This document shows positions 27,132 through 34,583 of a stretch of 64,000 nucleotides of DNA, one piece after another (positions within the stretch are counted from its first letter, which is position 1; every line of letters starts with the position of its first letter). The notes under the pieces are model-generated. The model saw nothing but the letters and a program-made list of their open reading frames with translations, was not told where the DNA came from and did not search any database. Made by a program: the position numbers and the translations under genes. This DNA comes from Mesorhizobium sp. (GTDB taxonomy: Bacteria; Pseudomonadota; Alphaproteobacteria; Rhizobiales; Rhizobiaceae). The DNA lies in NCBI GenBank assembly GCA_004020315.1, contig SAQG01000028.1, forward strand, positions 23,299-87,298, read 5' to 3'.

Positions 27132-27683
27132 TTACTCGCACTGATATTGACTGAGCGCCCATTCGCCGGTCACCGACAAAAGGTCCGATATCTTCCAGTC
27201 GCCGTCGACCTTTTTGAACTTCCATTCCAGCCGGTGCGGATTGCCGGCAACGATAAAGGCGACGATGACCTTGGCCTCATCGCCCTTGACTGCTTCAATG
27301 GTCTTCAGGCTCTTGTCGATCTCGGCCCTGTCATACGCCGCATTGTCGAGCGCCATGTTGGGATCGAGGCACTCGCCCTGCCCCGATTTCCGCAGCGCAT
27401 CACTCTTGTCGAGCACCGATTTCGCGGGATCGGCGAAGTGGCTGCGCTGAACCCGATCGAGCTCAAGCCCGGCATGCTCGTAAAACGGTTTCACCACCGC
27501 AGTCGGCGAACCCGGCTGCACCGGGGCGCTATCAGTCGGCTGGGACGCGGCCGGCGGAGTTGCAGGTGCCGCATTGTCGGCCGGCGAATTTGCGGGCGGC
27601 GCGCCGAACAGGCCCTGAGCAGCGGTGTTGCTCAACCCCGCCGCCAGCAGGCACACAGTCGCCAGGGCCAGGGCGCGGGCCAT
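27132..27683 (-). CDS. Secreted protein of unknown function with Pro/Ala-rich linker (paralogue 1)
   Basis: A 183-residue protein with a signal peptide (about residues 1-22, ending near AAQG), a Pro/Ala/Ser-rich linker (about 25-60) and a globular C-terminal domain. That domain shares KKVDGDWKISDL and a closing Cys with the next gene upstream. I do not recognise a characterised family; the fold is reminiscent of DUF3828-type secreted domains. Start ATG 27683 is chosen because it gives a proper signal peptide. It follows its paralogue by four bases. Confidence 0.75.
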   Translation of the reverse strand: MARALALATVCLLAAGLSNTAAQGLFGAPPANSPADNAAPATPPAASQPTDSAPVQPGSPTAVVKPFYEHAGLELDRVQRSHFADPAKSVLDKSDALRKSGQGECLDPNMALDNAAYDRAEIDKSLKTIEAVKGDEAKVIVAFIVAGNPHRLEWKFKKVDGDWKISDLLSVTGEWALSQYQCE

Positions 27684-27687
27684 GGCA

Positions 27688-28167
27688 TCACTCCGGAGTC
27701 TGGCCAGCCAGGCATTCGAGCGCACTCAGCGTCCAGCCGCTGGTCTTCGAGGTGATGTCGGCGACCTTCCATTTGCCGTCAACCTTCTTCAGCGACCAGA
27801 CCATTTCGCGTTTGGAGCCATCGCCTTCCGGGAAAAGGTTGAACATCACTGTCACGCTGGCGCTGTCGCCATCCACTGCTTCAGACAGCTTCAGCGTCTT
27901 GGCAACTGTCTTCTCGTCATAGTCCTGCGCGTCGAGACCGGGGGCGAAGTCGATGCAAGGCACTTCGTCCGGCTTGTTCTTCTGCGCCTGGTCGTTGAGG
28001 TCGAACAGCTTGGTCACCGGCTCGGTGAAACGGTCGCGGTATTTCGCGTCGGCCTCGAACTTGACCTCGGGCATGTAGAAGAACTTCACCGCATTGGATG
28101 CCGGCCCGGCCAGAGCGGCCGCAGGCGCTGTGATCGAGAGGGCGGCGGCAAGCACAGTCAGTCTCAT
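27688..28167 (-). CDS. Secreted protein of unknown function (paralogue 2)
   Basis: A 159-residue protein with a signal peptide (residues 1-20, cleavage after ALA) and the same C-terminal domain as the following gene: FFYMPEVKFEAD in place of PFYEHAGLELD, an internal PCIDFAPGLDA with one Cys, LKKVDGKWKVADI and a final ALECL with the second Cys. The two conserved cysteines could form a disulfide. The pair looks like a tandem duplication followed by divergence. Function unknown; the context gives no firm clue. Confidence 0.75.
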   Translation of the reverse strand: MRLTVLAAALSITAPAAALAGPASNAVKFFYMPEVKFEADAKYRDRFTEPVTKLFDLNDQAQKNKPDEVPCIDFAPGLDAQDYDEKTVAKTLKLSEAVDGDSASVTVMFNLFPEGDGSKREMVWSLKKVDGKWKVADITSKTSGWTLSALECLAGQTPE

Positions 28168-28249
28168 CCGATAATCTCCAGGCTTTCGTGGCGGGAACCG
28201 TTCAATACCACGAATCCTGCATCCCGGCTTTTTTGCGGCCCATGAAATT

Positions 28250-28293
28250 CCCTTGGGCGTTAACTCAGGCGCCCTTGGGCGTTAACTCAGGCG
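28250..28293. repeat. 22-bp perfect tandem duplication at a gene end
   Basis: Positions 28250-28271 and 28272-28293 are identical 22-mers. The second copy covers the last codons and stop codon of the neighbouring binding-protein gene, so the first copy is a duplicated gene end lying just downstream of the stop. Confidence 0.9.
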
Positions 28294-29936
28294 TCCAGCC
28301 AGACGTTCTGGAGATCCATCTCGAAAGTCTGGTGGACAGCATAATTCTTCACCTTCTTGTTCATGTGGCTGTACAGCTTCTGCCAGAACGGCTGAACGAT
28401 GACGCCCGAATCCTGCAGGATCTGCTCGACGTCCTTCATGACCTCGCGGCGCTTCTCCACGTCGATGAGCGAGAGGGCCTGCTTGAGCTTGGCGTCGAAA
28501 TCAGGATTCGAATACGCCGTTTCATTCCAGGCCTCGCCCGTGCGATAGCCGAGCGCCAGCACCTGAACGCCGAGCGGGCGCATGTACCAGATGGTCATGG
28601 AATAGGGGTATTTCGTCCAGTCGTTCCAGAAGGTCGACCCCGGCAATACCGTGCGCTTCACCTTAATCCCGGCATCGCGCAGCTGGCCGGCGATCGCGTC
28701 GCCGGTGTTCTTTTGCCAATCGTCCTCGACGGTGATCAGTTCATGCTCGAAGTCGGCCTGTCCGGCCTCGGCCATCAGCTTCTTGGCGCCCGCCGCATCG
28801 CGTGTTTTCTTGGGCAGCGGGTAGTATTCCGGATGGATCGGGCTGACGTGGTGGTTTTCACCGACGGTCCCCCGCCCGGCGTAGCCAAGTTGAAGCACCG
28901 CATTGTTGTCGACGGCCATTTGCAGGGCGTTGCGGACCCGTTGGTCGTCATAGGGCTTGTGCGTGATGTTGGTGCGGGCAACGAGCGTCGTCGCTGTCGC
29001 GACCTCCGATTTCACCAGATCCATGTTGTCGAGGATGTCGATGAAGTCGGCGGGTGTCTCGAAATTGACGTCGATCTCGCCTGAGTCGAATGCATTCACC
29101 GAGGCGTTGAAGTCGGTGCCGTAGTCGATGAATTCCACACTGTCGAGCGGCGCTTCACCGCCCCACCACTTGCCATTCTCGCGACGCTTGACCACCGCTT
29201 TCTGGCCGACATCGTAAGAAACCAGTTCGAAGGGACCGGTGCCGATCGGCTTTTTGATCGGATCCGCACCATCGGCGTCGAATTTGCGGTGGACCACGAG
29301 CGCCGGATAGTCGGTGAAGTTCGGGATTAGCGAAATATCAGGTTCGTTCAGCTTCAGCTTGACCGTGTTGTCGTAGACCTTGGTGATCGCCCCGTCCCTG
29401 GCCTTGCCGGTTTTTGCGTCGATCAGCGCACCCACGCGCGCGGCCATCGAATTGCCGGCGGCACCCTTCTCGCACCAGCGCGTCAGATTGTAGACCACAT
29501 CATCGGCGTTGAAAGCATCGCCGTTGTTCCAGGTGACGCCCTTGCGCACATGCAGCACATATTCCGTGGCGTCATCGTTGACCTCCCAGCTTTCGAGCAG
29601 GACCGGTTCGAATGTGAACTGGCGGGTGTAACGGACAAGCGGCTCGAGCCAGCAGCGCGAAATGTTCGCAAGTTCCACCCAGTCGTAAGTGCGCGGATCC
29701 TTCTGCGCCTTCACCGGCATCGATACGCGCAGCGTTCCGCCTTTCTTCGGCTCTTCGGCCAAAGCCCGTCCCGGCACCGCAAGACCGATCATACCGTAGG
29801 CAAGGGCCGTCGATGCCCCGAACGCGCTTGCCAGCGCTAGAAACTCGCGCCGATCCATCCGGCCTGAGCGGGCTTCTTTAGCCATCGCCTCGATCGCATT
29901 CGGCACGCGATCACCGTTGCTTCTGAAGAGTGCCAT
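28287..29936 (-). CDS. ABC transporter solute-binding protein, family 5 (peptide/opine type), Tat-exported
   Basis: A 549-residue SBP_bac_5 protein. The N-terminus has a twin-arginine signal (MDRREFLALASAFG, about residues 26-40) followed by a hydrophobic stretch and cleavage near ALAEEP. The body shows family features such as GVTWNNGDAFNADDVVYNL and IGTGPFELVSYD. ATG 29936 follows AGGGAGG. No permease or ATPase gene is adjacent, so it is an orphan receptor in this window. It is 41 bp downstream of the MttB-family methyltransferase gene and probably cotranscribed, which suggests that its ligand is a substrate of that enzyme. Confidence 0.9.
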   Translation of the reverse strand: MALFRSNGDRVPNAIEAMAKEARSGRMDRREFLALASAFGASTALAYGMIGLAVPGRALAEEPKKGGTLRVSMPVKAQKDPRTYDWVELANISRCWLEPLVRYTRQFTFEPVLLESWEVNDDATEYVLHVRKGVTWNNGDAFNADDVVYNLTRWCEKGAAGNSMAARVGALIDAKTGKARDGAITKVYDNTVKLKLNEPDISLIPNFTDYPALVVHRKFDADGADPIKKPIGTGPFELVSYDVGQKAVVKRRENGKWWGGEAPLDSVEFIDYGTDFNASVNAFDSGEIDVNFETPADFIDILDNMDLVKSEVATATTLVARTNITHKPYDDQRVRNALQMAVDNNAVLQLGYAGRGTVGENHHVSPIHPEYYPLPKKTRDAAGAKKLMAEAGQADFEHELITVEDDWQKNTGDAIAGQLRDAGIKVKRTVLPGSTFWNDWTKYPYSMTIWYMRPLGVQVLALGYRTGEAWNETAYSNPDFDAKLKQALSLIDVEKRREVMKDVEQILQDSGVIVQPFWQKLYSHMNKKVKNYAVHQTFEMDLQNVWLDA

Positions 29937-29977
29937 TTTTTCCTCCCTTATGGTTCCGTCAGGTCTTCGCCTGTCCA

Positions 29978-31507
29978 TCAACTAACGCTGTCAGGCAGCT
30001 TCTCCTCGCGCCGCGCGATGAAGTCTGTCAGCCCGTCGGCGATCCCCTCATCGAGCTTCGGCTCCTCATAATCCGCGAGCATGTTGCGCGCTTTCTCGCG
30101 GCCGCGCGTGTCGTGGTCCTTTGCCCCTTCAGCCTTCCACTGTTCGTACGAATTGAAGTCCATGATGCTGGGCATGAAGAAGGCGGACTCGAAATGTTCG
30201 AGCGTGTGCTGGGTGCCGAGGAAATGGCCCTGCGGCCCCACCTCGCGGATTGCTGCCATCGCCTCCTTGAAATCGTCGAAGGAGAGCCCGCCGGCATATT
30301 TGTACCAGCCGACAAGCTGTTCGCAGTCGGTAGCGAATTTCGAATAGCCGCAGGTCAGGCCGGCTTCGAGCCATCCGGCGGAGTGCCAGATGTAGTTGGC
30401 GCCGGCAAGGATGGCGGCATGCATCAGCATGTTCGCCTCGTAGCCCGCTTGGGCGTCGTTCAGCTTCGACCCGACATGGAAGCCCGACGTGCGCCACGGC
30501 AGCCGGTATTTCCGCGCCAGTGCGCCCATCAGATACATCATCTGGGCGGCCTCCGGCGTGCCGCCCATGGGAGCGCCGGTCTTCATGTCCACCGTAACCA
30601 TGAACTGTCCGTAGATCTGCGGCGAACCCGGACGGAGGAGCTGTGTGAACGCGACGCCCGCCAGCGCTTCCGCATTGACCTGGGCGACCGCACCTACGGC
30701 AGAGGCCGAAGTCGAGGCGCCACATAGCGCGAAGGGCGCGAGAATCAGCGGCTGGTTGTGGCGCGCATAGACCTTCATCGCGTCCAGCATGGTAGCATCC
30801 CACACCAGCGGCGAATTGCAATTGGTGATCGACACCAGGACCGGGTTGTCACGGACATAGTCCTCGCCGAACACGATGCCTGCCATCGCCATCGTATCTT
30901 CCGCTCGATCCTTGGACGTTACAATGCCCATGAACGGCTTGTCGGAGTGCTTCAGCGCTGAATGGATGATGTGGAGGTGACGCTTCGGCACAGGAATTTC
31001 CATCGGCTCGCAGATGATCGAGCTCGACGAGTGCAGCGCCGGCGCCATGTAGGCGAGCTTGTGGAAATTTTGAAGGTCGGCGAGCGTGCCATAGCGCCTG
31101 ACGTTGTCGAGGTCACGCACATAAGGCGCGCCATACATCGGCACGAAGATGGAGTTGCTTCCGCCCACGCGCACCGAACGCTGCGGATTCCTAGCATTGA
31201 GCGTGAACTCCGACGGGACCTTCGATACGAGCTCCATCAAGAGGCTGCGGTCGATCCGGACTCTTGTGTCTGAGACATCGGCTCCCGCCGCCTTCCAGAG
31301 TGCAATGGCCTCGTCGTCGCGGAACTCGCATCCCACTTCTTCCAGGATGCTGAGCGACTCCTGGTGGATCAGTTCCACCGCCTCGTCCGGGACCATCTGA
31401 TACACCGGAATCTTACGGACCAGGGTCGGAAACGACGCTATGGGAGTTCCCCGCAGCGCCTTGCGCCCCAGGCGGCCACCCGCTCGACGGGCGGCCGGTG
31501 CGTTCAT
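29978..31507 (-). CDS. Trimethylamine-methyltransferase (MttB) family protein, non-pyrrolysine type
   Basis: A 509-residue MttB-superfamily protein. Such enzymes move a methyl group from a quaternary or tertiary amine to a corrinoid protein. Family features include the N-terminal ILEEVGCEF, SVRVGG and the glycine/alanine-rich barrel region GAPMGGTPEAAQMMYLMG. The frame has no internal amber codon, so it is the non-pyrrolysine (glycine-betaine-methyltransferase-like) branch. No corrinoid protein or methyl acceptor enzyme is nearby. The gene is divergent from a LysR regulator and upstream of an orphan binding protein. Confidence 0.9.
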   Translation of the reverse strand: MNAPAARRAGGRLGRKALRGTPIASFPTLVRKIPVYQMVPDEAVELIHQESLSILEEVGCEFRDDEAIALWKAAGADVSDTRVRIDRSLLMELVSKVPSEFTLNARNPQRSVRVGGSNSIFVPMYGAPYVRDLDNVRRYGTLADLQNFHKLAYMAPALHSSSSIICEPMEIPVPKRHLHIIHSALKHSDKPFMGIVTSKDRAEDTMAMAGIVFGEDYVRDNPVLVSITNCNSPLVWDATMLDAMKVYARHNQPLILAPFALCGASTSASAVGAVAQVNAEALAGVAFTQLLRPGSPQIYGQFMVTVDMKTGAPMGGTPEAAQMMYLMGALARKYRLPWRTSGFHVGSKLNDAQAGYEANMLMHAAILAGANYIWHSAGWLEAGLTCGYSKFATDCEQLVGWYKYAGGLSFDDFKEAMAAIREVGPQGHFLGTQHTLEHFESAFFMPSIMDFNSYEQWKAEGAKDHDTRGREKARNMLADYEEPKLDEGIADGLTDFIARREEKLPDSVS

Positions 31508-31587
31508 AGAGACCCCATCTTGCTGCTACCCACCAAATCTATCCAGACAAAATGCAGCTGTGACGCTGGAAAATCCTGATCGCTTGT

Positions 31588-31602
31588 ATAAGCTCAGCTT
31601 AT
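31588..31602. promoter_or_regulatory. LysR-type T-N11-A palindrome overlapping the lysR start codon
   Basis: ATAAGCTCAGCTTAT is a perfect dyad (seven-base arms around one base) that satisfies T-N11-A and includes the first two bases of the ATG at 31601. LysR proteins commonly bind such sites to repress their own gene and activate the divergent one, here mttB. Confidence 0.65.
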
Positions 31603-32503
31603 GCGAAGCCTGCGCCATCTGCTGCCATCGGCCGGCAGCCTGATCGTTTTCGAGGCCGCCGGGCGGCTGTCGAGCTTCACCGCCGCGGGGCGGGAGCTCG
31701 GCATGACGCAGGCGGCCGTGTCCTATGCGATCCGCGGACTTGAAGAGCAGCTCGGCGCGAAACTCTTCCAGCGCCGCCATCGGCAGGTCAGCCTTACCGA
31801 AGCCGGCGACCGCTTCCATGCCGACGTCTCGCTCGGCCTGTCGCACATCCGCAGGTCAGCGGAGGACCTGCGCCAGCAGGCGACCGGCGGCCATGTCACG
31901 CTCGCCGCGTCGACGGCCTTCGCCTCGTTCTGGATGATGCCGCGTCTGCAGCAGTTTCGCGACGAACTGCCGGGCATCGACCTGCGCATCCAGACCGCCG
32001 ACCGCGATCTCGACATCATCGCCGAAGACATCCCGCTCGGCGTTCGCGGCGGCGAACCGAGGGAATGGCCGGACTATCATTCGCTGCCGCTAGCCGATGA
32101 GGAAATATTCCCGGTTGCCGGCGCAAGCTATGTCGCGCGTTTCGGACTGCCGGATACCGTCGAGGATCTTCCGTCACACCGGCTTATCCACCTCGAAGAG
32201 CCGTTTCGCGAAGCTGCGAGCTGGGACGAGTGGTTCCAGTCGGCCGGGGTCAACATCACCGACGCCGGGCGCGGCTTGCGCATCAACGATTATGCCTTGG
32301 TGATCCAGGCGGTCATGGAAGGGCAAGGCATTGCGCTCGGCTGGGGTCACCTCGCCGAGCGGCTGCTGGCGTCAGGGCTGCTGGTGCGCGTCACCGACCA
32401 CACGATGACGACCGGCAAAGGCTTTCATATCATCTGGTCGAGAAACCGGGAGCTCAGCGACAATGCCCGGAAGGTGCGGGACTGGCTGGCCGCGCAAGCG
32501 TGA
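31601..32503 (+). CDS. LysR-family regulator (GcvA-like)
   Basis: A 300-residue LysR protein with an N-terminal helix-turn-helix (FTAAGRELGMTQAAVSYAIR, residues about 25-44) and a periplasmic-binding-fold effector domain. Its overall sequence resembles GcvA-type regulators (LPSAGSLIVFEAAGRLSSF near the start). It is divergent from mttB and the orphan receptor gene, and is their likely activator. The ligand is unknown. Confidence 0.92.
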   Translation: MRSLRHLLPSAGSLIVFEAAGRLSSFTAAGRELGMTQAAVSYAIRGLEEQLGAKLFQRRHRQVSLTEAGDRFHADVSLGLSHIRRSAEDLRQQATGGHVTLAASTAFASFWMMPRLQQFRDELPGIDLRIQTADRDLDIIAEDIPLGVRGGEPREWPDYHSLPLADEEIFPVAGASYVARFGLPDTVEDLPSHRLIHLEEPFREAASWDEWFQSAGVNITDAGRGLRINDYALVIQAVMEGQGIALGWGHLAERLLASGLLVRVTDHTMTTGKGFHIIWSRNRELSDNARKVRDWLAAQA

Positions 32504-32521
32504 GGCTCCCAATAATGCTCG

Positions 32522-33511
32522 TCAAACCGTCACGACAATCTTGCCGAATTGCTCGTTCGACTCGAGAAAGCGATGCGCTTCGACGATCCGGTCGAACGGA
32601 AAGGTCCTGGCGATCACCGGCTTTAGCGACCCCGACATCAGGCCTTCAAGGATGAACGCCTTGGCGGGGTCCAACCGCGCCGGATTGCCAGTGATTTCGT
32701 GGACGAGATAGCCGCGCAGCGTCAGCGTCTTGGCCAGCACGGCGAACAGCGGGAACGGCGTCGGCTCAGGGCTCAAGCCGCCATATTCGATAAGAATGCC
32801 ACCCCGTGCCATCGCGGCCGTGAGAGGCTCGAAGATCGGGCCGCCGACTGCGTCGAACACCACTCGGATGTTGTCCGGACCGGCGATGTCCTTGAGCCGG
32901 GCTTTCAGACCTTCGTCCGCTGAAGAAATGACATGGGCGGCGCCGAACTCGAGCAAGGCCTGCTTTTTGGCAGATGTCCGCGTGACCGCGATCGGGGTCG
33001 CGCCCACGATGTTGGCAATCTGGATCGCGGCAAGTCCGACACTGCTCGATGCCGCGGTAATGACGACAAAGTCCTCCCTGCTGAGCTTGGCAATGTCGAT
33101 CAGTGCGCCATAGGCGGTGAGATATTGCATCCAGACGGCTGCCGCCTCTTCCCAGCTGAGCGATGGCGGGTGCTTGACCACGAGCTCGGCGGGATATGTG
33201 GCAATCTCGCCATAGGCGGGCCAGCGGGCCATCGATAATGGCGGCACTACGCTGACGGCGTCACCTGGCGCAAAACCGTCCACGCCTTCGCCGACCGCTT
33301 CGACGACACCTGCCGCCTCAAGGCCAAGACCGGAAGGCAACGGCGGCGTCTGGATATAAGTGCCCGAACGCATCAGCGCCTCGGCCCGGTTGAGCCCCAA
33401 TGCCTTTACGCGGATCTGAATCTCGCCCCGACCGGGCTCAGGAATGTCGACATTCTCGATGCGCAGAACCTCGGGTCCGCCTAACTCATGAAAACGAACA
33501 ACACGTGCCAT
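32522..33511 (-). CDS. Medium-chain NADPH:quinone reductase-like dehydrogenase
   Basis: A 329-residue zinc-independent MDR-family oxidoreductase: GroES-like N-terminus (LGLNRAEALMRSGTY, GLEAAGVVEAVGEG) and a Rossmann domain with VITAASSSVGLAAIQIAN. The zinc ligands of alcohol dehydrogenases are not seen, which fits quinone oxidoreductases. It is divergent from a LysR regulator. A short inverted repeat TCGGTT/AACCGA (33511-33516 and 33535-33540) abuts its start codon and may be part of the control site. Physiological substrate unknown. Confidence 0.9.
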   Translation of the reverse strand: MARVVRFHELGGPEVLRIENVDIPEPGRGEIQIRVKALGLNRAEALMRSGTYIQTPPLPSGLGLEAAGVVEAVGEGVDGFAPGDAVSVVPPLSMARWPAYGEIATYPAELVVKHPPSLSWEEAAAVWMQYLTAYGALIDIAKLSREDFVVITAASSSVGLAAIQIANIVGATPIAVTRTSAKKQALLEFGAAHVISSADEGLKARLKDIAGPDNIRVVFDAVGGPIFEPLTAAMARGGILIEYGGLSPEPTPFPLFAVLAKTLTLRGYLVHEITGNPARLDPAKAFILEGLMSGSLKPVIARTFPFDRIVEAHRFLESNEQFGKIVVTV

Positions 33512-33593
33512 CGGTTATAACTCCAAAATATTTGAACCGAATTAGCTATGGCAACAGCCATTCGGCGGGGCAAAACAGTAGAAACTGAGAGTT

Positions 33594-34502
33594 TTGAATA
33601 TGGATCGCCTTACGAGCATGGCCGTGTTCGTCAAAGGCGTCGACCTGGGCTCGTTCGCGGCGGCTGCTGCGGCTCTCGATCTATCCGGACCGATGGACGG
33701 CAAGCATGTCCGGTTTCTGGAGGAGCGGCTCGGTGTGCGCCTCATCAATCGGACCACACGCCGCCAGAGCCTGACCGACTTCGGGCGCGCCTACTATGAG
33801 CGCTGCCGGATGGTAATCGCTGAAGCCGAGGCTGCGGATGCACTCGCGGCCGATCAACTTTCCGAACCGCGCGGAAAGCTGCGGGTCATCATGCCCGTGC
33901 ACTTCGGCCGGCGCTGCGTCGCCCCGATCCTGCTGAAGCTTGCGCAGCAACATCCTATGCTGGAACTCGATCTGTCGTTCAGCGACCCTATCGCCGATCT
34001 TGCAGAGGATGGCTGCGGTCTTGCCATCCGGACCGGCAATCTGGAGGACCAGGCCGGAGTGATGGCGCGTCGCGTCGCGCGCCAGCGCATGGTCGTCTGC
34101 GCGTCGCCATCCTATCTCAAGAGGCACGGATGGCCACAGCAGATAGAGGATCTCGGCAGGCACCAGGCCATCATCTATCGCCGGTCGGGCCGTGTCGTTC
34201 AACCATGGCTGTTTCCGCGCAATGGCCAGCCCGCGGTGGCGGTCAACCCAGTCGGCCGATTGCGGCTCGACGACCTCGATGCGATCGCCGATGCCGCGGC
34301 CGCCGGCATGGGGCTTGCCTGGCTGCCATACTGGCTGGTCCGTGAGCGCATTCAGACCGGTGCGCTTGTCCCGCTGTTGCCGGACCAGCCCGGATTTCTT
34401 TACGACGTCTATGCGCTATGGCTGCAGACGCCTCACTTGCCGCTGAAGGTCCGTCTTGCCGTCGACGCGCTGGCGGCAGCACTGCCCAGGCTGATGACGT
34501 GA
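33594..34502 (+). CDS. LysR-family regulator
   Basis: A 302-residue LysR protein. The recognition region around residues 15-50 reads GSFAAAAAALDLSGPMDGKHVRFLEERLGVRL-like, with the usual S-P-x-x-x-K pattern altered to SGPMDGKH; the effector domain follows. Two in-frame ATGs (33594, 33600) are possible starts. It is divergent from the quinone-reductase-like gene and probably regulates it. LysR/quinone-reductase pairs of this kind often respond to electrophiles, but nothing in the sequence proves that here. Confidence 0.9.
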   Translation: MNMDRLTSMAVFVKGVDLGSFAAAAAALDLSGPMDGKHVRFLEERLGVRLINRTTRRQSLTDFGRAYYERCRMVIAEAEAADALAADQLSEPRGKLRVIMPVHFGRRCVAPILLKLAQQHPMLELDLSFSDPIADLAEDGCGLAIRTGNLEDQAGVMARRVARQRMVVCASPSYLKRHGWPQQIEDLGRHQAIIYRRSGRVVQPWLFPRNGQPAVAVNPVGRLRLDDLDAIADAAAAGMGLAWLPYWLVRERIQTGALVPLLPDQPGFLYDVYALWLQTPHLPLKVRLAVDALAAALPRLMT

Positions 34503-34583
34503 AATGCGGAAGCGCGGTGAGCGGCGCGGATTCCTGAATTCCGCCCCTCCCGCATGGGCGGCGAATCCGCGTATAGTGCCGTC

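Noticed and set aside
29978..31507. Pyrrolysine-containing trimethylamine methyltransferase
   Set aside because: The frame is uninterrupted, with no internal TAG, and no pyl genes are in the window; it belongs to the non-pyrrolysine branch.
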